From positions 62,001-126,000 of the forward strand of contig CAWJXW010000008.1 of NCBI GenBank assembly GCA_963846925.1: 64,000 bases of DNA, written 5' to 3'. The notes under the pieces were generated by a model that saw only the letters and a list, made by a program, of their open reading frames with translations, did no database searches and was not told where the DNA came from. How positions within the stretch are numbered: position 1 is the stretch's first letter; each line of letters starts with the position of its first letter. Origin of the DNA: JAQBQB01 sp963846925. Its GTDB lineage: Bacteria > Gemmatimonadota > Gemmatimonadetes > Gemmatimonadales > Gemmatimonadaceae. The position numbers and the translations under genes are program-made. Shown here piece by piece: positions 17,298 to 25,455 of this stretch.

Positions 17298-17789
17298 GTG
17301 CAGTCCGTCCGCTCCTTGATCGTCACTGGTTCACTTCTCCTGAGCGCGGTCGCGATCGTCCCCGCGCAGCAACCGACTCCCGTCCCCGCGCCCGCGCCGC
17401 GCGCGCGTGCCCACGGGAACGCGCGTCCGCAACGCGGAAAGCAGTTCGACAAGGCATTGCTCCGCGGCGTGACGCTCAGCGACGCCGAAAAGACCAACCT
17501 CCAGGCGGTGCGCGCGAAGTATTCGGCGCAGCGTCAGACGCTCCACACGCAGCTGCGCACGCAGGCGCAGAACGCCAAAGCGGCTCGCCAGCGTGGTGAC
17601 ACGGCCGCTCTGCGCTCGATCCGCGCGAGTCTCCAAACGGAACGCCAAACGCTCGCGCAGGCGGAGCGCAACGACGTTCGCAACGCGCTCACGCCGGCGA
17701 ATCAGGCCAAGTTCGATTCGAACCTCAAGCGAGTCGAAGCGCGCGCCGCGCGAAAACCATTCAAGGCTCGGCGGCTGTCCAACAGATAG
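17298..17789 (+). CDS. Spy/CpxP-like small periplasmic protein (LTxxQ-type)
   Basis: The GTG start at 17298 gives a 163-residue protein with a signal peptide (SLIVTGSLLLSAVAIVPAQQ). A Pro/Ala-rich linker and a basic, strongly helical body follow. The segment ALLRGVTLSDAEKTNLQAVR and the long Gln/Arg-rich helices resemble the Spy/CpxP group of periplasmic chaperone or stress proteins with LTxxQ motifs. The match is from pattern only and moderately secure. It stands alone between a hairpin after ridA and a strong terminator at 17823. Confidence 0.55.
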   Translation: MQSVRSLIVTGSLLLSAVAIVPAQQPTPVPAPAPRARAHGNARPQRGKQFDKALLRGVTLSDAEKTNLQAVRAKYSAQRQTLHTQLRTQAQNAKAARQRGDTAALRSIRASLQTERQTLAQAERNDVRNALTPANQAKFDSNLKRVEARAARKPFKARRLSNR

Positions 17790-17822
17790 ACACGCGGGGT
17801 GTTGCGACGAGGTGGCTGGACC

Positions 17823-17858
17823 AGCGCCCGGAGGCCGTTCCTCCGGGCGCTGTCGTTT
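17823..17858 (+). terminator. Rho-independent terminator after the Spy-like gene
   Basis: AGCGCCCGGAGG (17823-17834) pairs perfectly with CCTCCGGGCGCT (17840-17851) around a CCGTT loop, and GTCGTTT follows. The 12-bp stem is strong and starts 33 bp past the stop codon. Confidence 0.75.
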
Positions 17859-17952
17859 CCGCACGGTTCCCTCTGCTTCCCCTAGACCGCCTGCGCACCG
17901 GCCGTCAACTTGGAGGTCTCCGCCACCCCGTCTTCTCACCGGAGTCACCCCG

Positions 17953-20303
17953 ATGGACGCGAAGGCCCTCGCGAAGCGAACAGCGTCGCTTCTCTCATTG
18001 ACCTGCGGCCTTTGCGCCGTATCCGCGGCGCAAGCGCCGGTCGCGAAACACGGATTCACCCCCGCCGACTGGTACAAGGTCACGACGGTCAGCACGCCGG
18101 TCCTTTCGCCCGACGGAGGCAAGGTCGCGTTCACCGTCACCACGGTTCGCGAAACCGAGAATCGCCGGCACTCTGAAGTCTGGGTCGCGGCGACCAGCGG
18201 CGGCGACGCCGCGCGGTACACGTCGCCCGCGTTCGAGAGCAGCAACCCGCGTTTTTCCGACGACGGCAAGATTCTCTACTTCACGTCGCAGCGCTCGGGG
18301 GGCGGGCGCGGCACGACGTGGGCGCTTCGTATGGACCAGCCGGCCGGCGAGGCGTACCAGCCCGCGGGCGAACCGCAGATCCGGGCCGGATCGTCGCCGG
18401 CCGACATGAGCTTCACGATCACGACGACCGGCGCCGGCGGTGGCCGTGGCGGCGGACGCGGTGGTCGCGGAGGCGGGGGCCGCGGCGGCGCGGCGACGGA
18501 TTCGGCCGCCACCGATTCCGCATCCGCCAACGATCCATACGGACGGATGCAGCCGATCTCGCGCCCGCCGTACAACGCCATCACGCATCCGGAAAATCCG
18601 GCGCGCTACGACGGCCGGCACATCGTCGACATGCTGTACAAGGCGAACGGACAGCCGCAATTCATCGCTGGTCGCCGCGCACCGCGCCTCCGCCGGACAC
18701 CGCACGCGCCGCCGCAGATCTATCTCGAGCGTCCGGGCTCGCCGCGCGTTCAGCTCACCACGACCAACTACTCGCACCGCGACGCCACGGTGTCGCCTGA
18801 CGGCAAGTGGATCGCTTTTCTCGCCGACGCGAAGCTCCGGTCGGACTCCGCCGTGAAAGCGGAGACCGATTCCATCGCGAAGCTGGCGCCGGACCGCAAG
18901 CGCGACGAAGCGCCGCGCAACGATACGGAGATCTTCATCCTTCCCGTCGCGGCCTGCGAGCATCAGACCGCCGAGTGCACGCCGCGCAAGCTCGAGTACG
19001 CGGGCAACGAGACGCAGATCGCGTGGTCGCCGGACAGCAAGCGCATCGCGTTCGTCGGCCAGCCGAGCCGCTACAAGAATCAGCGGCTGTTCGTCGTGAA
19101 TGCCGACGGCGGCAAGGCGCAGGACATTCTCGGTTCCTGGGCCTACGAACCCGGACAGATCGAGTGGCTCAAGGACGGACAGATCGCGCATGGTCGACGC
19201 CGACCGGCGGCAGCACCGGCCTGTACACGATCGATCCGACCTCGCACAAGATCACCACGGTGCTCGGCGGGCGCCGCCAGGTGAGCGCGCTGTCGTACGA
19301 CAAGCCGCAGCAGCACGTCGTCTACGTGTCGACCGACCTGACGCATCCGACCGAGCTGTACGTCGCGAACGCCGACGGCACGAACGAGCGCCGCATCACG
19401 TCGTTCAACGACAAGGTCAACTCCGAGGTCGCGTGGTCGGACGCCGAGCGGATGCTCGTGAAATCCGTCGGCGGTCTGGAGATCGAGTCGTGGCTGATGA
19501 AGCCGTTCGGCTACGACCCGTCGAAGAAGTATCCGCTCGTCCTCTACATCCACGGCGGTCCGCACTCGGCGTACGGCGAGAACTGGTTCGACGAGTTTCA
19601 GAGTCTGGCCGGTTCGGGATTCTTCGTGCTGTTCACGAATCCGCGCGGCTCGAGCGGCACCAACAGCGAGTTCACGTACGCGAGCCGCGGCGACTGGGGC
19701 GGCAAGGACTACGAGGATCTCATGAAGGCGGTGGACGCGGTCGCCAAGCGCCCCGACGTCGACTCGACGCGCATGGGCGTGACCGGCGGCTCGTACGGCG
19801 GCTTCATGACCGCCTGGGTGACCACGAAGACGAATCGCTTCAAGGCGGCCGAGACCGACCGCATGATCAGCGAGTGGACGTTCTGGTACGGCGCGTCGGA
19901 CGCGCAGGGGCTCACGGAGAACGAGTTCTTCGGGCATCCGTGGGACAACCAGATCATGTACGACACGCTGTCGCCGATCCGCCACGTGAAGAACGTCAAG
20001 ACGCCGACGCTTCTCGTGCAGAGCGAGGAGGACTACCGCACGCCGATCGGGAACGCCGAGCTCTGGTTCATGGCGCTCAAGAAACAGGGCGTGCCCGCCG
20101 AGTTCGTCCGGTATCCGCGCTCGAACCACGACCTGTCGCGCACCGGCGAGCCGTGGCTGCTCGTGGATCGCCTGAGCCGCCTTCGCCAGTGGTTTACTTA
20201 CTGGCTGAAGGAGAAGCCGGGCAACGCCGTTCAGGCGGGATCAAAACAGGGTGGACGCGGTGGACAGGTAGACGGGTGGACCGGTAGACCGGTGGACCGG
20301 TAG
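17953..20303 (+). CDS. S9 family prolyl oligopeptidase-type serine peptidase (one frameshift)
   Basis: The ATG at 17953 has a GGAG site at 17941. A signal peptide (residues 1-26) precedes a TolB-like propeller with SPDGGKVAF and SPDGKWIAF repeats and a Gly/Arg-rich insert (18440-18490). The frame breaks near 19187-19191: one added base joins KDGQIA to WSTPTGGSTGLYTI. The C-terminal half is an S9 hydrolase with YIHGGPH, nucleophile elbow GGSYGGFM, acid in QSEEDYRTPI, and catalytic His in SNHDLS. These enzymes cleave dipeptides or acylated residues from exported peptides. The last 15 or so residues are encoded by a minisatellite (GQVDGWTGRPVDR), so the C-terminus varies with repeat number. Repaired length is about 783 residues. 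Confidence 0.85.
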
Positions 20304-20324
20304 ACCGGTGGACCGGTGGACCGG
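20251..20324 (+). repeat. 8-bp minisatellite, left arm of an inverted repeat
   Basis: About nine head-to-tail copies of CGGTGGAC or CGGTAGAC (the first ones degenerate) cover the end of the S9 peptidase gene and the bases just beyond its stop. The unit contains the palindrome ACCGGT at each junction. Bases 20300-20324 are the reverse complement of 20428-20452. Confidence 0.85.
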
Positions 20325-20330
20325 AAAGCA

Positions 20331-20370
20331 AACAGCGGGAGGCCGACCCGGCCCCCCGCTGTTCTTCTTT
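20331..20370. terminator. Bidirectional terminator between convergent genes
   Basis: AACAGCGGG (20331-20339) pairs with CCCGCTGTT (20355-20363), with an inner GGCC/GGCC pairing, and is followed by CTTCTTT on the plus strand. On the minus strand the flanking bases read TTTGCTTTCC. It would stop transcripts of both the S9 peptidase and the metallopeptidase-barrel gene. Confidence 0.7.
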
Positions 20371-20414
20371 CGCCCTTCGCCCTTCGCCCGCCCTTCGCCC
20401 GTCGCCCGTCGCCC
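20369..20414 (+). repeat. 7-bp tandem repeat (TTCGCCC/GTCGCCC)
   Basis: Six units of TTCGCCC or GTCGCCC, with one 4-bp partial unit, run head to tail between the terminator and the right minisatellite arm. It is non-coding. Confidence 0.8.
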
Positions 20415-20452
20415 GTCCACCGGTCCACCGGTCCACCGGTCCACCGGTCTAC
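20415..20452 (+). repeat. 8-bp minisatellite, right arm of the inverted repeat
   Basis: Four exact copies of GTCCACCG followed by GTCTAC. This is the reverse complement of the unit in the left arm at 20251-20324. It ends 8 bp before the stop codon of the minus-strand gene. Confidence 0.85.
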
Positions 20453-20459
20453 TTGGATC

Positions 20460-23400
20460 TCACCAGCCCGGCACCAACTGGAATCCCCACACCCAGCTCT
20501 TTCCCGGTCGCTGGAACGGGTGGGCGTAGTAGGCTTCCATGATCGCGTAGCCCATCAGGTTGAAGCGGAACGACAGGCCGGTGCTGAACACCGGAATGCG
20601 ATCCGCGCAGGGATAGAGCGATCCCGAAGACGTCGGCGCCAGCGTGCTCGTCGTCGTCTGGCAACTGGGAACGTTGTTGGCTGACGACGCGAGGCGCCAA
20701 TCCGGTCCCTGTGCGTTGGTATACGCCACGCCGGCGTCGAAGAACGGCGACACTTCGGTCGGCAGGAACGGGAAGTTCAGGAGACCGAAGCCCTCTACAC
20801 CGAACAGCGGGATACGGAACTCGGCATTCCCGACGAGGACCTTGCTTCCCAGCAGTCGATCGAACACCGGGCAGCCGGCCGCGCCCGTTTGCGGCGACGC
20901 GTTGTTGACGACGCACTCGTTGCTCGAGAACGAGTTGTATCCGTATCCGCGGACGAGATTCTCGTCGCCCAGGTACAGCGGCCACGTCGTGGTCGGGTCC
21001 TCGGCGCCGCTTCCGTATCGCCCGATCGACAATCCCCTGACGGCGAACGTGAACGGTCGTGCGAAGAAGTACCGCCGCAGATCGACCAACCCCGATTGGT
21101 ATGTGACCGAGCCGGTCGTGAGCGTGTACTGAATGCGCGACCTCGACCCTTCCACGGGGGACGTGAACGCGGAGAATGAGTTGTCCGACACGAGCGCGAC
21201 CGACGGCTCGAAGAAGAGCTTTGGTGTGTAGCCGCTGTTGAAGGACGATTGGGTCTCGTCCACCACGTTGCCGACGGCGTCGAAGATCGTGCGGAATATC
21301 TGGCTGTCGTACGCGAGGTGCGTGACGTTTCCCGACACCTCGAGGCGCTTGGTCGACGTGAACGGATACTGAGCGAAGAGATTCGCCTGATCGATGTAAA
21401 TCCGTTGGATCAATTGGTCGACGCTGAACCCGCCCGGACCTCCTTCAGACGCTGTATCGACGAACGCCGCCGTGATGGGATAGGGCACGTGTTCCACTCC
21501 CGCTCCCCAGTTCCACCTGTTCTTGAGGCTGTAGTACTGAAGCGCCCCGCCGATGTCCTTCACCGTTCCGTTGGCTTGGATCGCGGTGAAGATCTGGCGG
21601 TCGCTCAACTGGTCGCCGAACAGCATGGACACGCCGCCGACGATCCCCGGTCCGAACGGACCGCCCGCGACCGCGCCGACACTCGGCTGGCCGATGGCGT
21701 CGAGCGAGAACGACGAGTGATACGGTATGACTTGGAAATCGTTGCCCGTCGGCAAGCCCGACGAGGCGTCCGCGAGGTAGCTCATCACGAGACTGCGTGT
21801 GATCTGCGGCGGCGGAAGCTGCGCGCCCTCGGCCACGCTCGCCGGCGTCATGGGCGTGCCCTGCGCGTCTTCCAGCGACATCGAGCGGATCTCGTGTCCC
21901 TGATCGTAGAACGTGTTGAACAGGAGACGGCCGGTCTTGCGCGACATCGAGATCGCCGGCGACATCGTCGTGATTCCGCTGACTCCCGTGGACACGTGCG
22001 TCACTCGGAAGACCTGCGCCGTCGCGAGGTTCAGCCGGTAGATGTCGGCGAAGCCGTCCTGGTCGGAGACGAAGAAGAGATCCTTGCCGTCCGGTGAGAA
22101 CTGCGGATTGATGTGCTTCCCGTGCGCGAACGGCGAGAAGACGCTGATGCGTCCCGTAGCGATGTCGTACGTCGCGAGTTGCAGCGGCGAGAACTTGAGC
22201 TCGTTGAAATCAGTCTGCGGCCCGCGGTCCGTCGCGAACGCGATCGTCTTGCCGTCCGGCGACCACGTCGGCTGGATGTCCGCGTAGCGGTCGTTGGTGA
22301 GCTGCTTGATCGTGCCGTTCTCGAGGTCGAGGAGATAGAGATCGCTGATGCCGCCCGCCTGCCCGGAGAACGCGAGCGTCCTGCCGTCCGGCGACCACGA
22401 GACCGAGCTGACCGCGCCGATGCCCGGCAGCTTGATGCGTCGCTCGACGTTGGTCGATTTCGTGTCGAGAATCGCGATTTGCTGGTCGCCGTCGGCGTAG
22501 ACGATGAACGCGAACTTGCTGTCGTCCGGCGACCAGTCGCCCGCCGAATTGACAAAGCTTATGGCGTCGAAATGCGGGTCGCTCTCCTGTCCGCCGAGCT
22601 TCTTGATGACCTTGCCGGTGTTCGCGTCGCCCATGTAGAGGTCGATCGTGAACAGATTCCGGCTCGAAAAGAAGGCGAACAGCTTGCCGTCCGGGCTGAT
22701 CGTAGGCGCGAGGTTGTAGTCGCTGCTCCGCTGGAGCCCCACGAGCTTGGTCGCCACGCTGTCCGGGTGCGTGCGTCCGGCGATCTGCGGCAGGAACATC
22801 GCGCGGTTGGCGGCGGCCCAGTCCTTCGACAACGAGTCCTGGTTCTCGCCCAGCACGCGCACGAGCGCCGCGTCCCAACCGAGACGGAGCGCGGTGCGGT
22901 ACACCTCGACGATCGCGCGGTCACCCCAGCGCCCGCCGACGTATGCCCACAGCGCCTGCCCATAGCGATACGGGAAGAAGCGCGGGTCCGTCGTCAGCTG
23001 CTTGATCGTCGGAAACTTGTTCCGCTGCACGGCGTCGCGCATCCACATCGCGGTGAGCGGGTCCTCACGGCCGAGCGAGAAGTATTCGGCCATGCCTTCG
23101 ATGAGCCAGAGGGGCAGGGCGTCGAGCCGCATCAGTCCGCCGCCCGGCGTTCCCTCGGCGATGTTGTATTGAAAGACGTGCACGAGCTCGTGGCCGAGCA
23201 CGTGATCGTTGTCGGCGTAGATACCGTCGAACGGCATGATGACGCGCGTCCGATTCGACTCGGTGACGCCGCCGGTGCCCTCTTCGATCTGTTCGCCGAC
23301 GACGTTCGTCTGCTCGAAGTCCGGCTGGTCGGCGTAGAAGATCAGCGATTTGCGGTCGAACGCATGGCGGAAGGTGTCCGAGTGGCGCGAGTACCAGCGC

Positions 23401-23627
23401 TCGGCCATGCGCGCCGCGTCGCGCACGATGGTCGACTCGGGCGGGTAGAAGAAGTTGTCGAAGTGATCGGACTTGACGATGCGCCAGTCGAAGGATTGGT
23501 ACTGGACCTTGTTTCGGCCGAAGTAACCCTGGGCCCCCGCCTGGGCCGCCGCGGCGGCAAGCAACAACGTCGGCGCGACGACAGCCGACAACCCCCACCT
23601 CCGCACCGCCAAACGCAGTCGAACCAT
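20460..23627 (-). CDS. Surface metallopeptidase-propeller-barrel fusion protein
   Basis: The 1055-residue protein starts at ATG 23627, followed by a signal peptide (LLLAAAAAQAGAQ). Upstream codons in frame look non-coding. Residues about 30-270 form a gluzincin-type zinc peptidase-like domain (peptidase MA-like) with HELVHVFQ and, further on, EGMAEYF supplying the third ligand. Next comes a TolB-like propeller with SPDGK motifs (residues about 300-640). The last 350 residues resemble an Omp85/BamA-type barrel: GDENLVRGYGY, VGNAEFRIPL, SPFFDAGVAY, and a C-terminal Trp. The combination suggests an enzyme anchored in the outer membrane. Substrate unknown. Confidence 0.85.
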   Translation of the reverse strand: MVRLRLAVRRWGLSAVVAPTLLLAAAAAQAGAQGYFGRNKVQYQSFDWRIVKSDHFDNFFYPPESTIVRDAARMAERWYSRHSDTFRHAFDRKSLIFYADQPDFEQTNVVGEQIEEGTGGVTESNRTRVIMPFDGIYADNDHVLGHELVHVFQYNIAEGTPGGGLMRLDALPLWLIEGMAEYFSLGREDPLTAMWMRDAVQRNKFPTIKQLTTDPRFFPYRYGQALWAYVGGRWGDRAIVEVYRTALRLGWDAALVRVLGENQDSLSKDWAAANRAMFLPQIAGRTHPDSVATKLVGLQRSSDYNLAPTISPDGKLFAFFSSRNLFTIDLYMGDANTGKVIKKLGGQESDPHFDAISFVNSAGDWSPDDSKFAFIVYADGDQQIAILDTKSTNVERRIKLPGIGAVSSVSWSPDGRTLAFSGQAGGISDLYLLDLENGTIKQLTNDRYADIQPTWSPDGKTIAFATDRGPQTDFNELKFSPLQLATYDIATGRISVFSPFAHGKHINPQFSPDGKDLFFVSDQDGFADIYRLNLATAQVFRVTHVSTGVSGITTMSPAISMSRKTGRLLFNTFYDQGHEIRSMSLEDAQGTPMTPASVAEGAQLPPPQITRSLVMSYLADASSGLPTGNDFQVIPYHSSFSLDAIGQPSVGAVAGGPFGPGIVGGVSMLFGDQLSDRQIFTAIQANGTVKDIGGALQYYSLKNRWNWGAGVEHVPYPITAAFVDTASEGGPGGFSVDQLIQRIYIDQANLFAQYPFTSTKRLEVSGNVTHLAYDSQIFRTIFDAVGNVVDETQSSFNSGYTPKLFFEPSVALVSDNSFSAFTSPVEGSRSRIQYTLTTGSVTYQSGLVDLRRYFFARPFTFAVRGLSIGRYGSGAEDPTTTWPLYLGDENLVRGYGYNSFSSNECVVNNASPQTGAAGCPVFDRLLGSKVLVGNAEFRIPLFGVEGFGLLNFPFLPTEVSPFFDAGVAYTNAQGPDWRLASSANNVPSCQTTTSTLAPTSSGSLYPCADRIPVFSTGLSFRFNLMGYAIMEAYYAHPFQRPGKSWVWGFQLVPGW

Positions 23628-23935
23628 TGTAAGTCCCGCGGGCTGAGCCGCAGAAGGAGGTCGTCCCCAGCGAAGGGCGACCCTGTTGTCCCGAGGATAC
23701 GCCTCGGGCCCTGCCACGGAGAAAGGACTACGCTACCCTATCCGTGAGTCAAGATGCCGATGGGTTCGCTCGGCGCGGTGCTGGCCCGAGTTGTCCGAAC
23801 AAAACCTATCAGCGGCCACGACGTTCCCCTGAGCCAAATGACACCTCAATAGAGCATTCCCCCTGCCAGAATTGCCTTTGGCTGAGTCTCCAAGGTCAGG
23901 ATGTGACGAAGCGGACACTCACGAGGGACGGCTAG
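23628..23935. other. Intergenic region upstream of the metallopeptidase-barrel gene
   Basis: This 308-bp stretch holds the leader of the minus-strand gene at 20460-23627 and lies beyond the terminator of the susCD operon. It is less GC-rich than its surroundings around 23740-23930, which fits a promoter region. I see no tRNA, no clear reading frame and no repeat in it. Confidence 0.4.
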
Positions 23936-23972
23936 AAAAAGGGGGCGGCTCGCGCCGCCCCCTTTTTCAACC
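23936..23972 (-). terminator. Strong terminator of the susC-susD operon
   Basis: AAAAAGGGGGCGGC (23936-23949) pairs perfectly with GCCGCCCCCTTTTT (23954-23967) around a TCGC loop. It works in either direction; on the minus strand it begins about 20 nt after the frame-corrected susD stop at 23988. Confidence 0.85.
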
Positions 23973-23987
23973 GAACTAGACGAGCGA

Positions 23988-25437
23988 TCAAGCGTTTCGG
24001 TCGATGACAACCGGAGAAATTCGGATTCCCGGTGTGTTCGTCGGTGACGACGGGAAGATTCAGATCTTTGCCGAACACGCCGCCCTTGAAATGCGGTCCG
24101 ATCGGGTAGCCACCGGCGTCCGAGCCGTCTGCCTTGCGGCCGTAGTCGCGGATCAAGCGGCGCAGATCACCCAACCGATAGCCGCGGCCGAATTCCCAGA
24201 AGGCCTTTTCGCGGAACAGCAGGTTCACCCGTCCGACATCGGTGCCTGGATCCGTCAGCGCTGGCATCACCGGCGTCGTCCAGCCAGGATGCGTGCCGGT
24301 CGCCGTCGGACTCGGTCCGGTGATCTGGAGCGGAGTGGCGCGGAGCGGGTTGAGGATCGACATCATTCCGGCTGGGTTGCCAGCGGCCAGCGCGGCCTCC
24401 GCCTCGATCAGGCGAGCGTCAAGGCCACCGACGAGTGCCACGGCGCACGTCTGACCCCACAGGCTGTCGACCTGAATGACGTAGGTGTTCCCGTCCTGCG
24501 ATTTCACGCTGTCCTTGCCGTTGCTGGCGATCTTGTAGTGCGCCGGCACGCGCGGATCCTTCGCCGACAGGAACGGAATCGCGTTCAGAACGGTGATCGA
24601 TCGATCGTTTCCCTGAACGCTGTCGCTGACCGTGTAGCGATTCGAGCTTGCCGGCTGAGACCACAGGATGTTGTTGCCGCCGGTGAGCGACGCCGTCGAC
24701 GTCGTACCGATATGTCGTGGGGATTCCGGTCACCAGCGCCGCGGCAGCGGCGGCGTTGCTCAACCCCATGCCGAGCAGCGCGCGCGCCTTGGCGATGCGC
24801 GCCGCGCGGTTCACCTGCTAGGCTCGCGTTGTCGGTGCCGTGCTCATCGCATCGCCGTATCGAACGACGCCGACGCGGCGGCGAAGACGTCCTTGACCGG
24901 GAGCGGCGTGCCCAGCGTGATCGGAGTATCGGCGCCGTCGCTCAGCGGAATCCCGTTGCAGAAGTCCGACGCCAGCTGCAGCTCGGCGAAACCGCGCGCG
25001 AAGTACATCTCGCCGATGTCCGATGCCGGCGTCGGCCTCCATTTCTGGAGCAGCGCGATGGCCTGGTTGGCATCGGTGATGACGCGATAGAGCGCGCGCA
25101 GCTCGGTGGTGATCGTCGCGTTGTTCAGCTGGATGGAGCGCTGATCCGTTTCGTCGTTCTGGACGAACGTGGAGCTGGTCGCCCACTCGTCGACGAGGAG
25201 GCCGCCGAACAACCAGGTGCTTTCACCGTCCGCCGTCGCGGTGCGAAGCCGTGATAGCGCGCCGTTGCGGACGGCGACGGCACCGGGCGCCGACTGAACC
25301 GAACCGGGATCGATGATGGTCGGGTTGGTCGCCTCGAGCAGGTTCGTCTTGACCGTGTCGCACGCCGCGAGGATCGCGGCGGCCGCAAGGGCGAGCGTCG
25401 TGAAGACCGCCGGGCCACTCTTCGATAGGATTCTCAT
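23988..25437 (-). pseudogene. SusD/RagB family outer-membrane lipoprotein (several frameshifts)
   Basis: The start at 25437 is followed by a lipoprotein signal (LALAAAAILAAC). SusD-like helices follow: IGEMYFARGFAELQLASDFC, VNRAARIAKARALLG, and LFREKAFWEFGRGYRLGDLRR. SusD proteins bind ligand at the cell surface over a SusC channel. The frame changes near 24846, 24820, 24705 and 24003; each change is in the same direction (one extra base on the coding strand), and the first three together restore the original frame. With the last repaired the protein ends SGCIDRNA at 23988, just before the terminator. Repaired length is about 482 residues. I judge the indels to be more likely base-calling errors than decay. 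Confidence 0.8.
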
Positions 25438-25455
25438 ATCAGTGTGGTCGAGAGG

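Noticed and set aside
22113..23747. Long plus-strand open frame (544 codons) opposite the metallopeptidase-barrel gene
   Set aside because: It mirrors the coding strand of a convincing multi-domain protein and has an Arg/Asp/Val-rich composition typical of antisense shadows.
24818..24820. In-frame TAG within the susD coding region, considered as a recoded codon
   Set aside because: The neighbouring segment continues better in a different frame (HGTDNASL), so the TAG results from the indels, not from recoding.
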